Shown: one piece after another, positions 30,288 through 40,323 of the stretch
Layout of the letters: every line of letters begins with the position of its first letter
How positions within the stretch are numbered: the stretch's first letter is position 1
Assembly (NCBI RefSeq): GCF_001427305.1
Contig: NZ_LMFZ01000004.1
Location: 34,714 to 98,713 of the forward strand
Source: Duganella sp. Root1480D1
Lineage (GTDB): Bacteria; Pseudomonadota; Gammaproteobacteria; Burkholderiales; Burkholderiaceae_D
Length of the DNA: 64,000 nt
Direction of reading: 5' to 3'
Position numbers and translations under genes: made by a program
The notes under the pieces: model-generated
Databases searched by the model: none
What the model was told of the DNA's origin: nothing
What the model saw: only the letters and a program-made list of their open reading frames with translations

Positions 30288-30325
30288 GATGTCCTTTCAG
30301 TTTGAGGGATGTTTGCCGTCCATAG

Positions 30326-30341
30326 TGCAAGCGGCGTGCCA
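30326..30341 (-). promoter_or_regulatory. Sigma-54 promoter of prpB-prpC-acnD-prpF
   Basis: Minus strand TGGCACGCCGCTTGCA matches the -24/-12 consensus (GG and GC with correct spacing). It is 39 bp upstream of prpB and the divergent prpR is a sigma-54 activator, so dependence on PrpR is expected. Confidence 0.88.
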
Positions 30342-30395
30342 GCCACAGCTGCCCAGCAAAATCAAGCACTTGCAACGCCGGCGCCAGAGTATAAT

Positions 30396-30433
30396 GTTTC
30401 AAGTTGAAACACGTGAAACGTTTCAGGTGAAAC
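30396..30433. promoter_or_regulatory. PrpR operators: clustered GTTTCA/TGAAAC palindromes
   Basis: Two perfect palindromes, GTTTCAAGTTGAAAC (30396-30410) and TGAAACGTTTCA (30414-30425), plus a further TGAAAC half-site (30428-30433) that touches the prpR start codon. They lie 55-105 bp upstream of the sigma-54 promoter, right for an enhancer. They also cover the prpR leader and ribosome site (AGGTG at 30425-30429), with TATAAT at 30390-30395 just upstream, which suggests autorepression. Confidence 0.8.
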
Positions 30434-32071
<1,638 letters not shown>

Positions 32072-32154
32072 GGGCCCGAGGCATCGAAGCCACACCGTAT
32101 TGCATCAATGACAATATCGTAGTATCTTCTTGCGTTGATTTCAGGGGCATTTTC

Positions 32155-34134
32155 ATGGAATATCGCAGGGAAATTGATGGTCTGCGGGCGGTTGCCGTCC
32201 TGCCGGTAATCCTGTTTCACGCAGGGTTCCAGTTCTTTGGCGGCGGCTTCGTTGGCGTCGACATCTTCTTCGTCATCAGCGGCTACCTGATCACGACGAT
32301 CCTGATCCACGAACTGGAAGCCGGCCAGTTCTCTATCCTCAATTTCTACGAAAGGCGCGCACGCCGCATCCTGCCCGCGCTATTCCTGCTGCTGCTTGCC
32401 TGCCTGCCCTTCGCTTGGTTCTGGCTGGTGCCCGACGACTTGAAAAGCTTTTCGCAAAGCCTGGTGGCGGTTACCGCCTTCGCGTCCAATATCCTGTTCT
32501 GGCAGCAGAGCGATTACTTTGACTCCTCGGCTGAATTCAAGCCGCTGCTCCACACCTGGAGCCTGGCGGTGGAAGAACAGTTTTACCTGCTGTTCCCCTT
32601 GTTCCTGATGCTGTTCTGGCGTCGTGACCAGCGCATGCTGCTGGCGGTGCTGGTGGGCACGGCACTCGCCAGCCTCGGTGCTGCACAATGGGGCGTCGCC
32701 AAAGACCCCACTGCCACCTTCTTCCTGCTGCCCACCCGCGGCTGGGAACTGGCCATCGGCGCGCTGTGCGCCTATTACATGTCACGCCCCGGTGCTGGCC
32801 AGCATGCGCAACGCACGCGCGAACTTGCCGGCCTGGCCGGACTGGGTCTGATCGGCATCAGCATTTTCGCCTTCAGCAAATACACGCCCTTCCCCAGCGT
32901 TTATGCGCTGCTGCCCACCGTCGGCGCGGCCCTGATCATCCTGTTCGCGGCCCCATCGACCACGGTCGGCAAGATCCTGGGCAGCCGGCTGATGGTCGGG
33001 GTCGGCCTGATCAGCTACAGCGCCTACCTGTGGCACCAGCCCATCCTGGCGTTCGCACGCCACCGCAGCATGGAAGGTCCGGGCCCGCTGTTGATGGCCG
33101 GCCTGGTCGCCCTCACCATGGTGCTGGCCTACCTTAGCTGGCAGTTTGTCGAGAAGCCCTTCCGCAACCGCAGCAAGTTCGGCCGCCCGCTAGTCTTTGC
33201 CTTTGCCATCGCCGGTTCGCTGCTGTTCTTCGGCATCGGCATGGCCGGCCATAAGACCGACGGCATGCGAAGCGTGAAGACCACGCCGCAGCAGCAGGAA
33301 GTCCTGCGCACAGTCGCCGCCAGCCCCAAGCGGGCTGCCTGCCATACCAAAGGACTGGACTACCGCAAGCCGCAAGATGCCTGCGCCTTCAATGGCCCCG
33401 ATGGAGAATGGGCAGTGATCGGCGACAGCCATGCCATCGAACTGGCCTACGCGCTGGGAGTGGAATTGCAAGGCAGCCGCCAGGGCGTGCGCCAGTTCAC
33501 CTTCAGCGGCTGCACCCCGTCCTACCAGCGTGCAGACACCAACCCGGGCTGCAGCGAATGGACGCGCGAAGCGGTCGACTTCATTGCCAGCGACCCACGC
33601 ATCAAGGAAGTGGTGGTCAGCTATCGCCTCCACAGCGCCTTGTTCGGCGACCACGAAGGCGTTTACCCGCGCCTGCCCGACGAGTTTACCGATGCCAGGC
33701 GCAGCGCGATCTGGGCTTCCTACAAGACGATCTTGAACCATTTTGTGAGCGCCGGAAAACACGTGACTGTAGTGCTGCAGGCGCCGGAGCTGCCGCGCCA
33801 GGTGGATAAGCTGATACGCCAGGCCGACGATCCGCGCAGCGTGGATGGCGTCACCACGGACTGGTGGCATCGCCGCAGCGCTTATGTGGAGCAGCGCCTG
33901 GGCGAACTGCCAGCCGGCGTGCGCATCCTGCGGCCGGAATCGCTGTTCTGCAATGGTGCGCACTGCTATGCCGTCAAAGACGCCAAAGCCCTGTATTTCG
34001 ATGACGACCACATGTCGATCTACGGCGCCGGCCTTGTCGCGCATGACCTGGTGGGCGGGCAGCCGCGCGCCTGCGAAACCGGCTGCTCGCTAGAATCGGC
34101 AGCATGGACGAGCACACCGAAAGAGAGTCACTGA
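32155..34134 (+). CDS. Membrane O-acyltransferase with SGNH domain (OafA/YrhL-like)
   Basis: A 659-residue protein. The N-terminal acyltransferase-3 domain begins YRREIDGLRAVAVLPVILFH (substrate His at the end) and has about ten membrane segments to residue 365. A periplasmic SGNH domain follows: block I VIGDSHAIEL near residue 420 and the DxxH motif in DDDHMS near the C-terminus. Such proteins add acetyl or other acyl groups to O-antigen, exopolysaccharide or peptidoglycan. The substrate cannot be told. It overlaps the next gene by 31 nt. Confidence 0.9.
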   Translation: MEYRREIDGLRAVAVLPVILFHAGFQFFGGGFVGVDIFFVISGYLITTILIHELEAGQFSILNFYERRARRILPALFLLLLACLPFAWFWLVPDDLKSFSQSLVAVTAFASNILFWQQSDYFDSSAEFKPLLHTWSLAVEEQFYLLFPLFLMLFWRRDQRMLLAVLVGTALASLGAAQWGVAKDPTATFFLLPTRGWELAIGALCAYYMSRPGAGQHAQRTRELAGLAGLGLIGISIFAFSKYTPFPSVYALLPTVGAALIILFAAPSTTVGKILGSRLMVGVGLISYSAYLWHQPILAFARHRSMEGPGPLLMAGLVALTMVLAYLSWQFVEKPFRNRSKFGRPLVFAFAIAGSLLFFGIGMAGHKTDGMRSVKTTPQQQEVLRTVAASPKRAACHTKGLDYRKPQDACAFNGPDGEWAVIGDSHAIELAYALGVELQGSRQGVRQFTFSGCTPSYQRADTNPGCSEWTREAVDFIASDPRIKEVVVSYRLHSALFGDHEGVYPRLPDEFTDARRSAIWASYKTILNHFVSAGKHVTVVLQAPELPRQVDKLIRQADDPRSVDGVTTDWWHRRSAYVEQRLGELPAGVRILRPESLFCNGAHCYAVKDAKALYFDDDHMSIYGAGLVAHDLVGGQPRACETGCSLESAAWTSTPKESH

Positions 34135-34568
34135 AGGAACAGATGGGCCGCATCATTGAAGAGGCGCGCATGATACTGCCTGGCATCCAGGCCCTGTTCG
34201 GTTTCCAGGCCATTGCCGTCTTCAACGATCGCTTCGAAAAGCTGCCGGTCTATGCCCAGGACTGCCACGCCGCCGCCCTGGCGCTGGTGGTGGTTGCCAT
34301 TGCGCTGGTCATGCTGCCGGCCGCCTACCACCGCCTCGCCGAGCCAGGCCAGGTTTCCATGCATGCGATCGCCATTTCCTCGCGCGCCATCTGCTACGCC
34401 CTGGCGCCGCTGGCAGCCGGCCTGGCGCTGGACATCGCTGTGGTGCTCTACATGGTAACCGGCAGCGACATGGGCAGCGCCGCCGGGGGCCTGGGCGCAT
34501 TCGTGCTGCTGATCGGCACCTGGTTTGTCTATCCCCTGCGAGCCCGGCACCGCCTGCCCCGCTCCTGA
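34104..34568 (+). CDS. Small membrane protein, DUF6328-like
   Basis: A 154-residue protein with a cytoplasmic N-terminus (LKEQMGRIIEEARMILPGIQ) and four predicted membrane segments (about 29-45, 58-75, 92-115, 125-145). The first 40 residues, with LPGIQALFGFQ and FNDRF, resemble the DUF6328 family of small membrane proteins of unknown role. It is coupled to the acyltransferase by a 31-nt overlap. Confidence 0.7.
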   Translation: MDEHTERESLKEQMGRIIEEARMILPGIQALFGFQAIAVFNDRFEKLPVYAQDCHAAALALVVVAIALVMLPAAYHRLAEPGQVSMHAIAISSRAICYALAPLAAGLALDIAVVLYMVTGSDMGSAAGGLGAFVLLIGTWFVYPLRARHRLPRS

Positions 34569-34647
34569 GCAACCGTTCGTCACGCAGTTCGACCACTCGC
34601 CATATCGCTGGAACGACATCTGATTGGATACGGTATGCTGCCAGCCC

Positions 34648-35679
34648 ATGAAAAGAGAACATTATTATTGGCTGCTGCAAGGGCTCGGCTGGAGCGGCGT
34701 CGCCCTGTTTGTCGCCGTCGTCAATAAGCTCCACGTCACCTACTTTCCGCTTGCCGCCTGGTGCGGGCTGAGCGGTCTGGCCTTGACCGCGCCGTGGCGA
34801 CGCCTGTGCAAATTCCGCTTAAAGCGCGGCAAGCGGCTTAGCTGGCAGGCTGCTGCCCTTTCGGCAGCCGTCATGGGGCTGGTGCAGACAGTCAGTAACA
34901 CTGCGGTCGACTATTATGTATCCGGCGCCAACTGGTATGTGGGCAGCCCCGTATGGTTCATGATGCTGCAGTCATTCTGGATCGGCGTCATGCTGGCCTG
35001 GAATGTCTGCTATATGGCCGCCCTGTCCCTGCGCCGCAACCAGCGCCTGGAAGCGGAGGCGCTGTTGCTGGAAGCAGAGACCTTGCGCCTTGAAGTCCTG
35101 GCCAAAGATGCGGAACTGCGAGCATTGCAGGCCCAGGTCAACCCGCATTTTTTCTTCAATAGCCTGAATAGCGTGCGCGCCCTGCTCTACCAGGATACCG
35201 ATTCTGCCGCCCATATGATCGATCAGTTGGCGACCCTGATGCGCTACACCCTGGTTTCCAGCTACAACGATTGCGTGCCGCTGGAAGAAGAACTCGATGC
35301 CGTGCGCGCCTATCTGGCGATCGAGAAGATTCGCTTCGAGGAACGGCTGCAATTTGCCATCGACATCGCCCAGGACATGGAATTGATTACCGTCCCGCCG
35401 ATGGCGCTGCAAACGCTGGTGGAGAACGCGGTGAAGTACGGCGTGGAACAATCGTCCGCCGGCAGCGAAATCAGTATTCGCGCCCAGTGCGCCGATGGCA
35501 CCGCCATCATCGAAGTGGCCAACCTCGGCAACATCCAGGCGGGCCGCACGTCGACTGGCGTTGGCGTCAGCAATGCCCGTAAGCGCCTGGCGCTATCCAA
35601 GGGCGAGCATGCCACATTGGACCTTGCAGAAAACGATGGCTGGGTTTGCGCCACCATGCGCTTCCCGATCCCCGCATAA
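34648..35679 (+). CDS. LytS-type sensor histidine kinase, tandem copy 1
   Basis: A 343-residue kinase with four predicted membrane segments in the first 135 residues and a short cytoplasmic linker. The His_kinase box QVNPHFFFNSLNS has the phospho-acceptor His167, followed by an ATPase domain (LVENAVKYGVEQ as N-box). ATG 34648 was preferred over TTG 34624 because the first hydrophobic segment starts there. First of four paralogues (34648, 35693, 36742, 38533) that alternate with two LytTR regulators. No extracellular sensor domain, so the signal is probably membrane-linked. Confidence 0.9.
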   Translation: MKREHYYWLLQGLGWSGVALFVAVVNKLHVTYFPLAAWCGLSGLALTAPWRRLCKFRLKRGKRLSWQAAALSAAVMGLVQTVSNTAVDYYVSGANWYVGSPVWFMMLQSFWIGVMLAWNVCYMAALSLRRNQRLEAEALLLEAETLRLEVLAKDAELRALQAQVNPHFFFNSLNSVRALLYQDTDSAAHMIDQLATLMRYTLVSSYNDCVPLEEELDAVRAYLAIEKIRFEERLQFAIDIAQDMELITVPPMALQTLVENAVKYGVEQSSAGSEISIRAQCADGTAIIEVANLGNIQAGRTSTGVGVSNARKRLALSKGEHATLDLAENDGWVCATMRFPIPA

Positions 35680-35692
35680 AGGAATCGACTAC

Positions 35693-36730
35693 ATGGACCG
35701 ACACCGCTCACTGATCCCCCGGCCAGGCTGGTTTCCCACACTGCAAATCCTCGGCTGGGGAACGCTGTTCCTGCTCCTTATCCTCGGCAACGGCCGCTAT
35801 ACGAATGCCACCTTACTGGCTTCGTTCGTGCTGGTATTTGGCCACGGCTGGCTGTTGACCAGCGTGTGGCACCGCTTCTTCAAGTCCAGGCGCTGGAATC
35901 GCCACGGCAACGACTGGCGCCTGCCCGCCGTGGCATTGCTGCTGCTGGCCCCCTTGCAAACCGCGGTCTCGGAACTGGCCACTTATCTTTTTGCGCCGAA
36001 CCTGGCAGCCGCCGGGCGTTCGGAACGCATTCCAATGGAACTGGCCTTCTGGTGCATTGTCATGCTGGGCTGGACCATCTGCTACATGGCGGCTGTTGCG
36101 TTGCGCCGCGCCACACGGCTGGAGGCAGAAGCACTTCGGCTGGAGGTGCTGGCAAAGGACGCTGAACTGCGCGCCCTGCAATCGCAGGTCAATCCGCACT
36201 TTTTCTTCAATAGCCTGAACAGCGTGCGGGCCCTGATGTATGAAAACGTCGACAACGCAGCAGTCATGGTCGACCAGCTGGCGACCCTGATGCGCTACAC
36301 GCTGATGTCCACCTTCAGCGACTGCGTGCCGCTGCGGCAGGAATTGGATGCAGTTCGCGCCTATCTTGGCATTGAAAAAATACGCTTCGAGGAGCGCTTG
36401 CGTGCGCATTTTGAAGTGGACGCAGGGCTGGAGCACGTCACGATCCCGCCGATGACTTTGCAGACCCTGGTTGAAAATGCAGTCAAATACGGCGTCGAGC
36501 GGCGCACCGAAGGCAGCGAGATCCGCATCATTGCGCGCCAGACGGATGAGCATGCGGTGATCGAAGTCGCCAACCGGGGCGCGCTGCTCGCCAATCCCGG
36601 CTCGACCCGGGTCGGGATTGCCAATGCACGCAAACGGCTGGAGCTTGCAAAAGGTGGGCAGTCAAGCCTTGACTTGAGCGAAGCTGATGGCTGGGTACGT
36701 GCAACCCTGCGCTTCCCGCTCGCCGCCTGA
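35693..36730 (+). CDS. LytS-type sensor histidine kinase, tandem copy 2
   Basis: A 345-residue paralogue of copy 1: four predicted membrane segments, SQVNPHFFFNSLNSVRALM with His169, LVENAVKYGVERR as N-box. ATG 35693 with AAAGGA upstream, 13 bp after copy 1, clearly the same transcript. The membrane half is diverged from copy 1 while the kinase half is nearly the same, suggesting different inputs and a shared output. Confidence 0.9.
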   Translation: MDRHRSLIPRPGWFPTLQILGWGTLFLLLILGNGRYTNATLLASFVLVFGHGWLLTSVWHRFFKSRRWNRHGNDWRLPAVALLLLAPLQTAVSELATYLFAPNLAAAGRSERIPMELAFWCIVMLGWTICYMAAVALRRATRLEAEALRLEVLAKDAELRALQSQVNPHFFFNSLNSVRALMYENVDNAAVMVDQLATLMRYTLMSTFSDCVPLRQELDAVRAYLGIEKIRFEERLRAHFEVDAGLEHVTIPPMTLQTLVENAVKYGVERRTEGSEIRIIARQTDEHAVIEVANRGALLANPGSTRVGIANARKRLELAKGGQSSLDLSEADGWVRATLRFPLAA

Positions 36731-36741
36731 TACTGATAGAT

Positions 36742-37776
36742 ATGGAAAAACCGCAAACACCGCTGCTGGCACGAATCAACTGGTACTGGGTCCTGCAAGG
36801 ACTTGGCTGGGGCGCTGTCACCGCCTTCGTCATGCTGGTCAACGGCCCATTCCTTGAGAAGCCTGGTGCGGTCCTTACCTGCATCCTGGACGGCGTCAGC
36901 GGCCTGTTGCTGACAGACTTATGGCGCCGTTACATGAAACTGCGCGACTGGAACAGGCGCAAGGCGGACTTGCGCCAGGTCGCGGTAGCGATCTTCATCC
37001 TCGGGCCATTGCAACTGGCGAGTGTCACCATCATCGCCCGCACCCTGGTCGGCATCGCCGACGGCGGCAGCTGGCTGCCGATGCTATTCCTGTTCTGGTC
37101 CGGCATCATGGCGGCATGGCAGGTCTCCTATATGGCCGTTACGGCCCTGCGCCGCGCCAACCGCTTCGAGGCGGAAGCGCTTCGTCTCGACGTGCTTGCC
37201 AAGGAAGCCGAACTGAAGGCCTTGCAGGCACAGGTTAACCCGCATTTCTTCTTCAATAGCCTGAACAGCGTGCGTGCGCTGATCTTCGAGAACCAGCAGT
37301 CGGCCGCGCAGATGATCGACCAGCTCGCGACGCTGATGCGCTATACGCTCGCTTCCAGCTATGCCGATAGCGTGCCCTTGAAAGAAGAGATGGAAGCCGT
37401 GCGGTCTTATCTCGCCATCGAAAAGATCCGCTTCGAACAACGCTTGAATGTCGCCATCGACATTGCCGGCGGCATGGACGCTGTGACGATCCCGCCGATG
37501 GCCGTGCAGACGCTGGTCGAAAACGCGGTGAAATACGGCGTCGAGCAAAGCAGCGTCGGAACGGAAATCCGCATCAGTGCCAGCCATGCCAATGGCCACG
37601 CATCGATCGAAGTGGCCAATCGCGGCGCACTGGCCACGCTTGGCAATTCGACGCGCGTCGGCCTGGCCAACGCTCGCAAGCGACTGCTGCATGCAAAGGG
37701 CGGCGACGCCAGGCTTGACCTGGTGGAGCGCGACGGCTGGGTGCGCGCCACCCTGACTTTCCCCTTGTCCTTATGA
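36742..37776 (+). CDS. LytS-type sensor histidine kinase, tandem copy 3
   Basis: A 344-residue paralogue: RINWYWVLQGLGWGAVTAF opens the first membrane segment and is close to the start of copy 4. His168 lies in QVNPHFFFNSLNS. It begins 11 bp after copy 2 and overlaps the following regulator by 4 nt (ATGA), so it is the most direct partner of the degenerate regulator at 37773. Confidence 0.9.
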   Translation: MEKPQTPLLARINWYWVLQGLGWGAVTAFVMLVNGPFLEKPGAVLTCILDGVSGLLLTDLWRRYMKLRDWNRRKADLRQVAVAIFILGPLQLASVTIIARTLVGIADGGSWLPMLFLFWSGIMAAWQVSYMAVTALRRANRFEAEALRLDVLAKEAELKALQAQVNPHFFFNSLNSVRALIFENQQSAAQMIDQLATLMRYTLASSYADSVPLKEEMEAVRSYLAIEKIRFEQRLNVAIDIAGGMDAVTIPPMAVQTLVENAVKYGVEQSSVGTEIRISASHANGHASIEVANRGALATLGNSTRVGLANARKRLLHAKGGDARLDLVERDGWVRATLTFPLSL

Positions 37777-38420
37777 TACGCGTGCTGCTCGTCGACGATG
37801 AGCGCCTGGCCCGCAAGGAGCTGCGCCGCTTGCTGGCCGACCATGCGCATTGTCAAATTGTTGGCGAAGCCGTCGATGTTGCCGATGGCATCGCGCAGAC
37901 CTTGGCATTGGCGCCGGACTTGATCCTGCTGAACGTGCAAATGCCGGGCGGCAGCGGCTTCGACCTGCTCGACGAGCTGGACGAGGTACCGGAGATCATC
38001 TTCACGACGGGCCATGGTCCCTGCCCTGCCGACTACCTGCTGAAGCCAGTTCACCCGCAACGCCTTGCTGCCGCACTGGAGCGCGCCGCCGTCCGCGCCG
38101 GGATGGGCAGGAAGCCGCGCAAGCTGTTCATCCGCGAGGGACAGCGCTGCTGGTTCGTGCGCCTGACCGATATCCGCCTGTTTGAAGCGGAAGGCCAGCA
38201 TACGCGCGCCTATTTCGACGGCGGCTCGCCGCTGATTGCCCGCCCATTGCTGCAGTTGGAGAAAATGCTCGACCCGCAGCAATTCTTCCGCGCCAGCAGC
38301 CGCCATCTCGTCAACCTTGCCGACGTGGATCGCATCGTGCAGACAGCCGGCGGCTCACTCGCGCTCAACGTGGCAGGCGTAGCGGTGGAAATCATGGGCA
38401 CCACTCATCACGCAATTTGA
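37773..38420 (+). CDS. LytTR regulator with degenerate receiver (Asp to Asn)
   Basis: A 215-residue LytTR protein. Its receiver aligns without gaps with that of the regulator at 39567 through residue 60, but the phospho-acceptor position 54 is Asn (ILLNVQMPGG against LLLDVQMPGG). A stretch of 8 residues between beta-4 and beta-5 is also missing (TTGHGPCPADYLLKP against TTAFDQYALQ...ALDYLMKP). The LytTR DNA-binding domain (residues 115-215; LFEAEGQHTRAYFDG, HLVNLADVDRIVQ) appears intact. It is therefore unlikely to be switched by normal phosphorylation and may bind DNA constitutively or act through dimerisation. Coupled to kinase copy 3. Confidence 0.9.
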   Translation: MIRVLLVDDERLARKELRRLLADHAHCQIVGEAVDVADGIAQTLALAPDLILLNVQMPGGSGFDLLDELDEVPEIIFTTGHGPCPADYLLKPVHPQRLAAALERAAVRAGMGRKPRKLFIREGQRCWFVRLTDIRLFEAEGQHTRAYFDGGSPLIARPLLQLEKMLDPQQFFRASSRHLVNLADVDRIVQTAGGSLALNVAGVAVEIMGTTHHAI

Positions 38421-38532
38421 CCGCTCGTCAAATTTTCAATTCAGGCCTCGCCACGACGCCGATAAGGTGATGTACGAAGAACCAGAATGGATGTATGCTC
38501 GCATCGACCAATTCCTGCAATAAGCACTCACT

Positions 38533-39570
38533 ATGACTGAAACCCGGCGCCCGCTGTTTGCAAGGCTTGACTGGTACTGGATCATGCAAGGCCTTGGCTG
38601 GACCCTGATTTTCCTGGTGGTCGTCCTGACCTACAGCCGTTACATCGCCTCGCCGGGCGTAGTGGCCACCTGTGCCTGGACCGCGGCCAGCGGGGCCCTG
38701 CTATCGGACCTGTGGCACCGCTTTATCAAAGCCCGCCGCTGGAATAACGGTGCGATCAAGTGGCGCATGTTCTTAGGCCCGGTATTGCTGCTTGGGCCAC
38801 TGCAAGCATTGAGCGTGGCAGCGGCGATCTACATCCTGCAGGGGCAATTCGACAGCAGCTTCGCGTGGGCGCCCGCATCATCCGCGCTCTGGAGCTGCGT
38901 CTTCCTTGGATGGCAGCTTGCCTACATGGTGGCGCTGGCGATCCGCCGCGCCAACCAGTTCGAAGCGACCGCCCTACGCATGGAGGTACAGGCCAAGGAC
39001 TCCGAATTGCGCGCGCTGCAGGCCCAGGTCAATCCGCACTTCTTCTTCAATAGCCTGAACAGCATCCGTGCCCTGGTGTATGAAGAACCTGATTCGGCTT
39101 CGCAAATGATCGACCAGTTGGCAAGCCTGATGCGCTATGCCTTGCAGACCGGCCAGTTGCATATGGTGCCGCTGCAAAAAGAACTGGAAGCGGTAGAAGC
39201 TTACCTGGCCATCGAGAAGATCCGCTTCGAAGAGCGGCTGCGCACCAGCATCACCATCGAGCCGGGGCTGGAACAGGTCATGATCCCGCCCATGTCGCTG
39301 CAAACGCTGGTGGAAAACGCCGTCAAATACGGCGTGGAGATGAGCACCACCGGCAGCGACATCCTGATCACTGCCCGCCGCGACGGCGGCAACGCCCTGA
39401 TCGAGATTGCCAACGCGGGCGCCATCCGCTCCTTCGGCAACTCCACCAAGGTTGGCCTCACCAACACCCGCAAGCGCCTGGCCCTGTCGATTGGCGAGGA
39501 AGCCAGCCTGCAATTGAGCGAAAACAGCGGCTGGGTACGCGCCATCCTGCAATTCCCGGTGACGGCATGA
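38533..39570 (+). CDS. LytS-type sensor histidine kinase, tandem copy 4
   Basis: A 345-residue paralogue: four predicted membrane segments, QVNPHFFFNSLNSIRALV with His169, LVENAVKYGVEMS N-box. It lies 112 bp after the degenerate regulator and overlaps the last regulator by 4 nt. Together with 39567 it forms a complete, conventional kinase-regulator pair, so the preceding kinase/pseudo-regulator unit looks like a duplicate of this pair. Confidence 0.9.
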   Translation: MTETRRPLFARLDWYWIMQGLGWTLIFLVVVLTYSRYIASPGVVATCAWTAASGALLSDLWHRFIKARRWNNGAIKWRMFLGPVLLLGPLQALSVAAAIYILQGQFDSSFAWAPASSALWSCVFLGWQLAYMVALAIRRANQFEATALRMEVQAKDSELRALQAQVNPHFFFNSLNSIRALVYEEPDSASQMIDQLASLMRYALQTGQLHMVPLQKELEAVEAYLAIEKIRFEERLRTSITIEPGLEQVMIPPMSLQTLVENAVKYGVEMSTTGSDILITARRDGGNALIEIANAGAIRSFGNSTKVGLTNTRKRLALSIGEEASLQLSENSGWVRAILQFPVTA

Positions 39571-40268
39571 TGCGCGTGCTGATCGTCGACGACGAACGCC
39601 TGGCGCGCGCCGAGCTGCGGCGCATGCTGGCCTCCCATCCGGGAGTCGCCATTGTTGGAGAAGCGATCAATGCCGCCGAAGCGGCACTGCAGGTCGAGGC
39701 GCTGCAACCGGACTTGCTGCTGCTGGACGTGCAGATGCCCGGCGGCAGCGGCTTCGACCTGCTGGCCGCACTGGACGACGCGCCGGAAGTGATTTTCACC
39801 ACCGCCTTCGACCAGTACGCCCTGCAAGCCTTCGAAGCCAGTGCGCTCGACTACCTGATGAAACCCATCGAACCGCAGCGCCTGGCCGCAGCACTGGAGC
39901 GCGCCGCGGCGCGCCTTGGCATCGCGCCCACACCCAGCGCGGCGCCGCGCAAACTCTTCATCCGCGACGGAGAGCGCTGCTGGTTCGTGCGGCTGGAAGA
40001 TATTCGCCTGTTTGAATCGGAAGGCAATTACACCCGCCTCTACTTCGACGGCGCGGCGCCGCTTCTGGCGCGCTCCCTGCTGCAACTGGAACAGCGCCTC
40101 GACCCGCAGCAATTCTTCCGCGCCAACCGCCGCCACATCGTCAACCTGGCTGCCGTGAAGTGCATCGAAAACGGAGAAGGAGGCGCCGTGGCCTTGCGCA
40201 TCGAAGACATGACGGTGGAAGTCTCGCGCCGCCGGGCCTCAGCCCTCAAGCAATTGCAGGAATTCTAA
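39567..40268 (+). CDS. LytTR response regulator, complete receiver
   Basis: A 233-residue regulator with intact Asp54, acidic pair IVDDERL and Lys in DYLMKPIEP, followed by a LytTR domain (about 130-233; LFESEGNYTRLYFDG, RANRRHIVNLAAV). Coupled by 4 nt to kinase copy 4; a bidirectional terminator follows. Target genes unknown. Confidence 0.92.
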   Translation: MMRVLIVDDERLARAELRRMLASHPGVAIVGEAINAAEAALQVEALQPDLLLLDVQMPGGSGFDLLAALDDAPEVIFTTAFDQYALQAFEASALDYLMKPIEPQRLAAALERAAARLGIAPTPSAAPRKLFIRDGERCWFVRLEDIRLFESEGNYTRLYFDGAAPLLARSLLQLEQRLDPQQFFRANRRHIVNLAAVKCIENGEGGAVALRIEDMTVEVSRRRASALKQLQEF

Positions 40269-40274
40269 GCCAAT

Positions 40275-40301
40275 AAAAAACCCGCTCGGTGAGCGGGTTT
40301 T
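40275..40301. terminator. Bidirectional terminator after the kinase/regulator array
   Basis: Stem CCCGCTC/GAGCGGG (40281-40287 and 40291-40297) with A6 on the left and a short T-run on the right; shared by the convergent PEP-CTERM-like gene. Confidence 0.88.
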
Positions 40302-40323
40302 CGAGAGCTGCGCAGCGTTGGGG

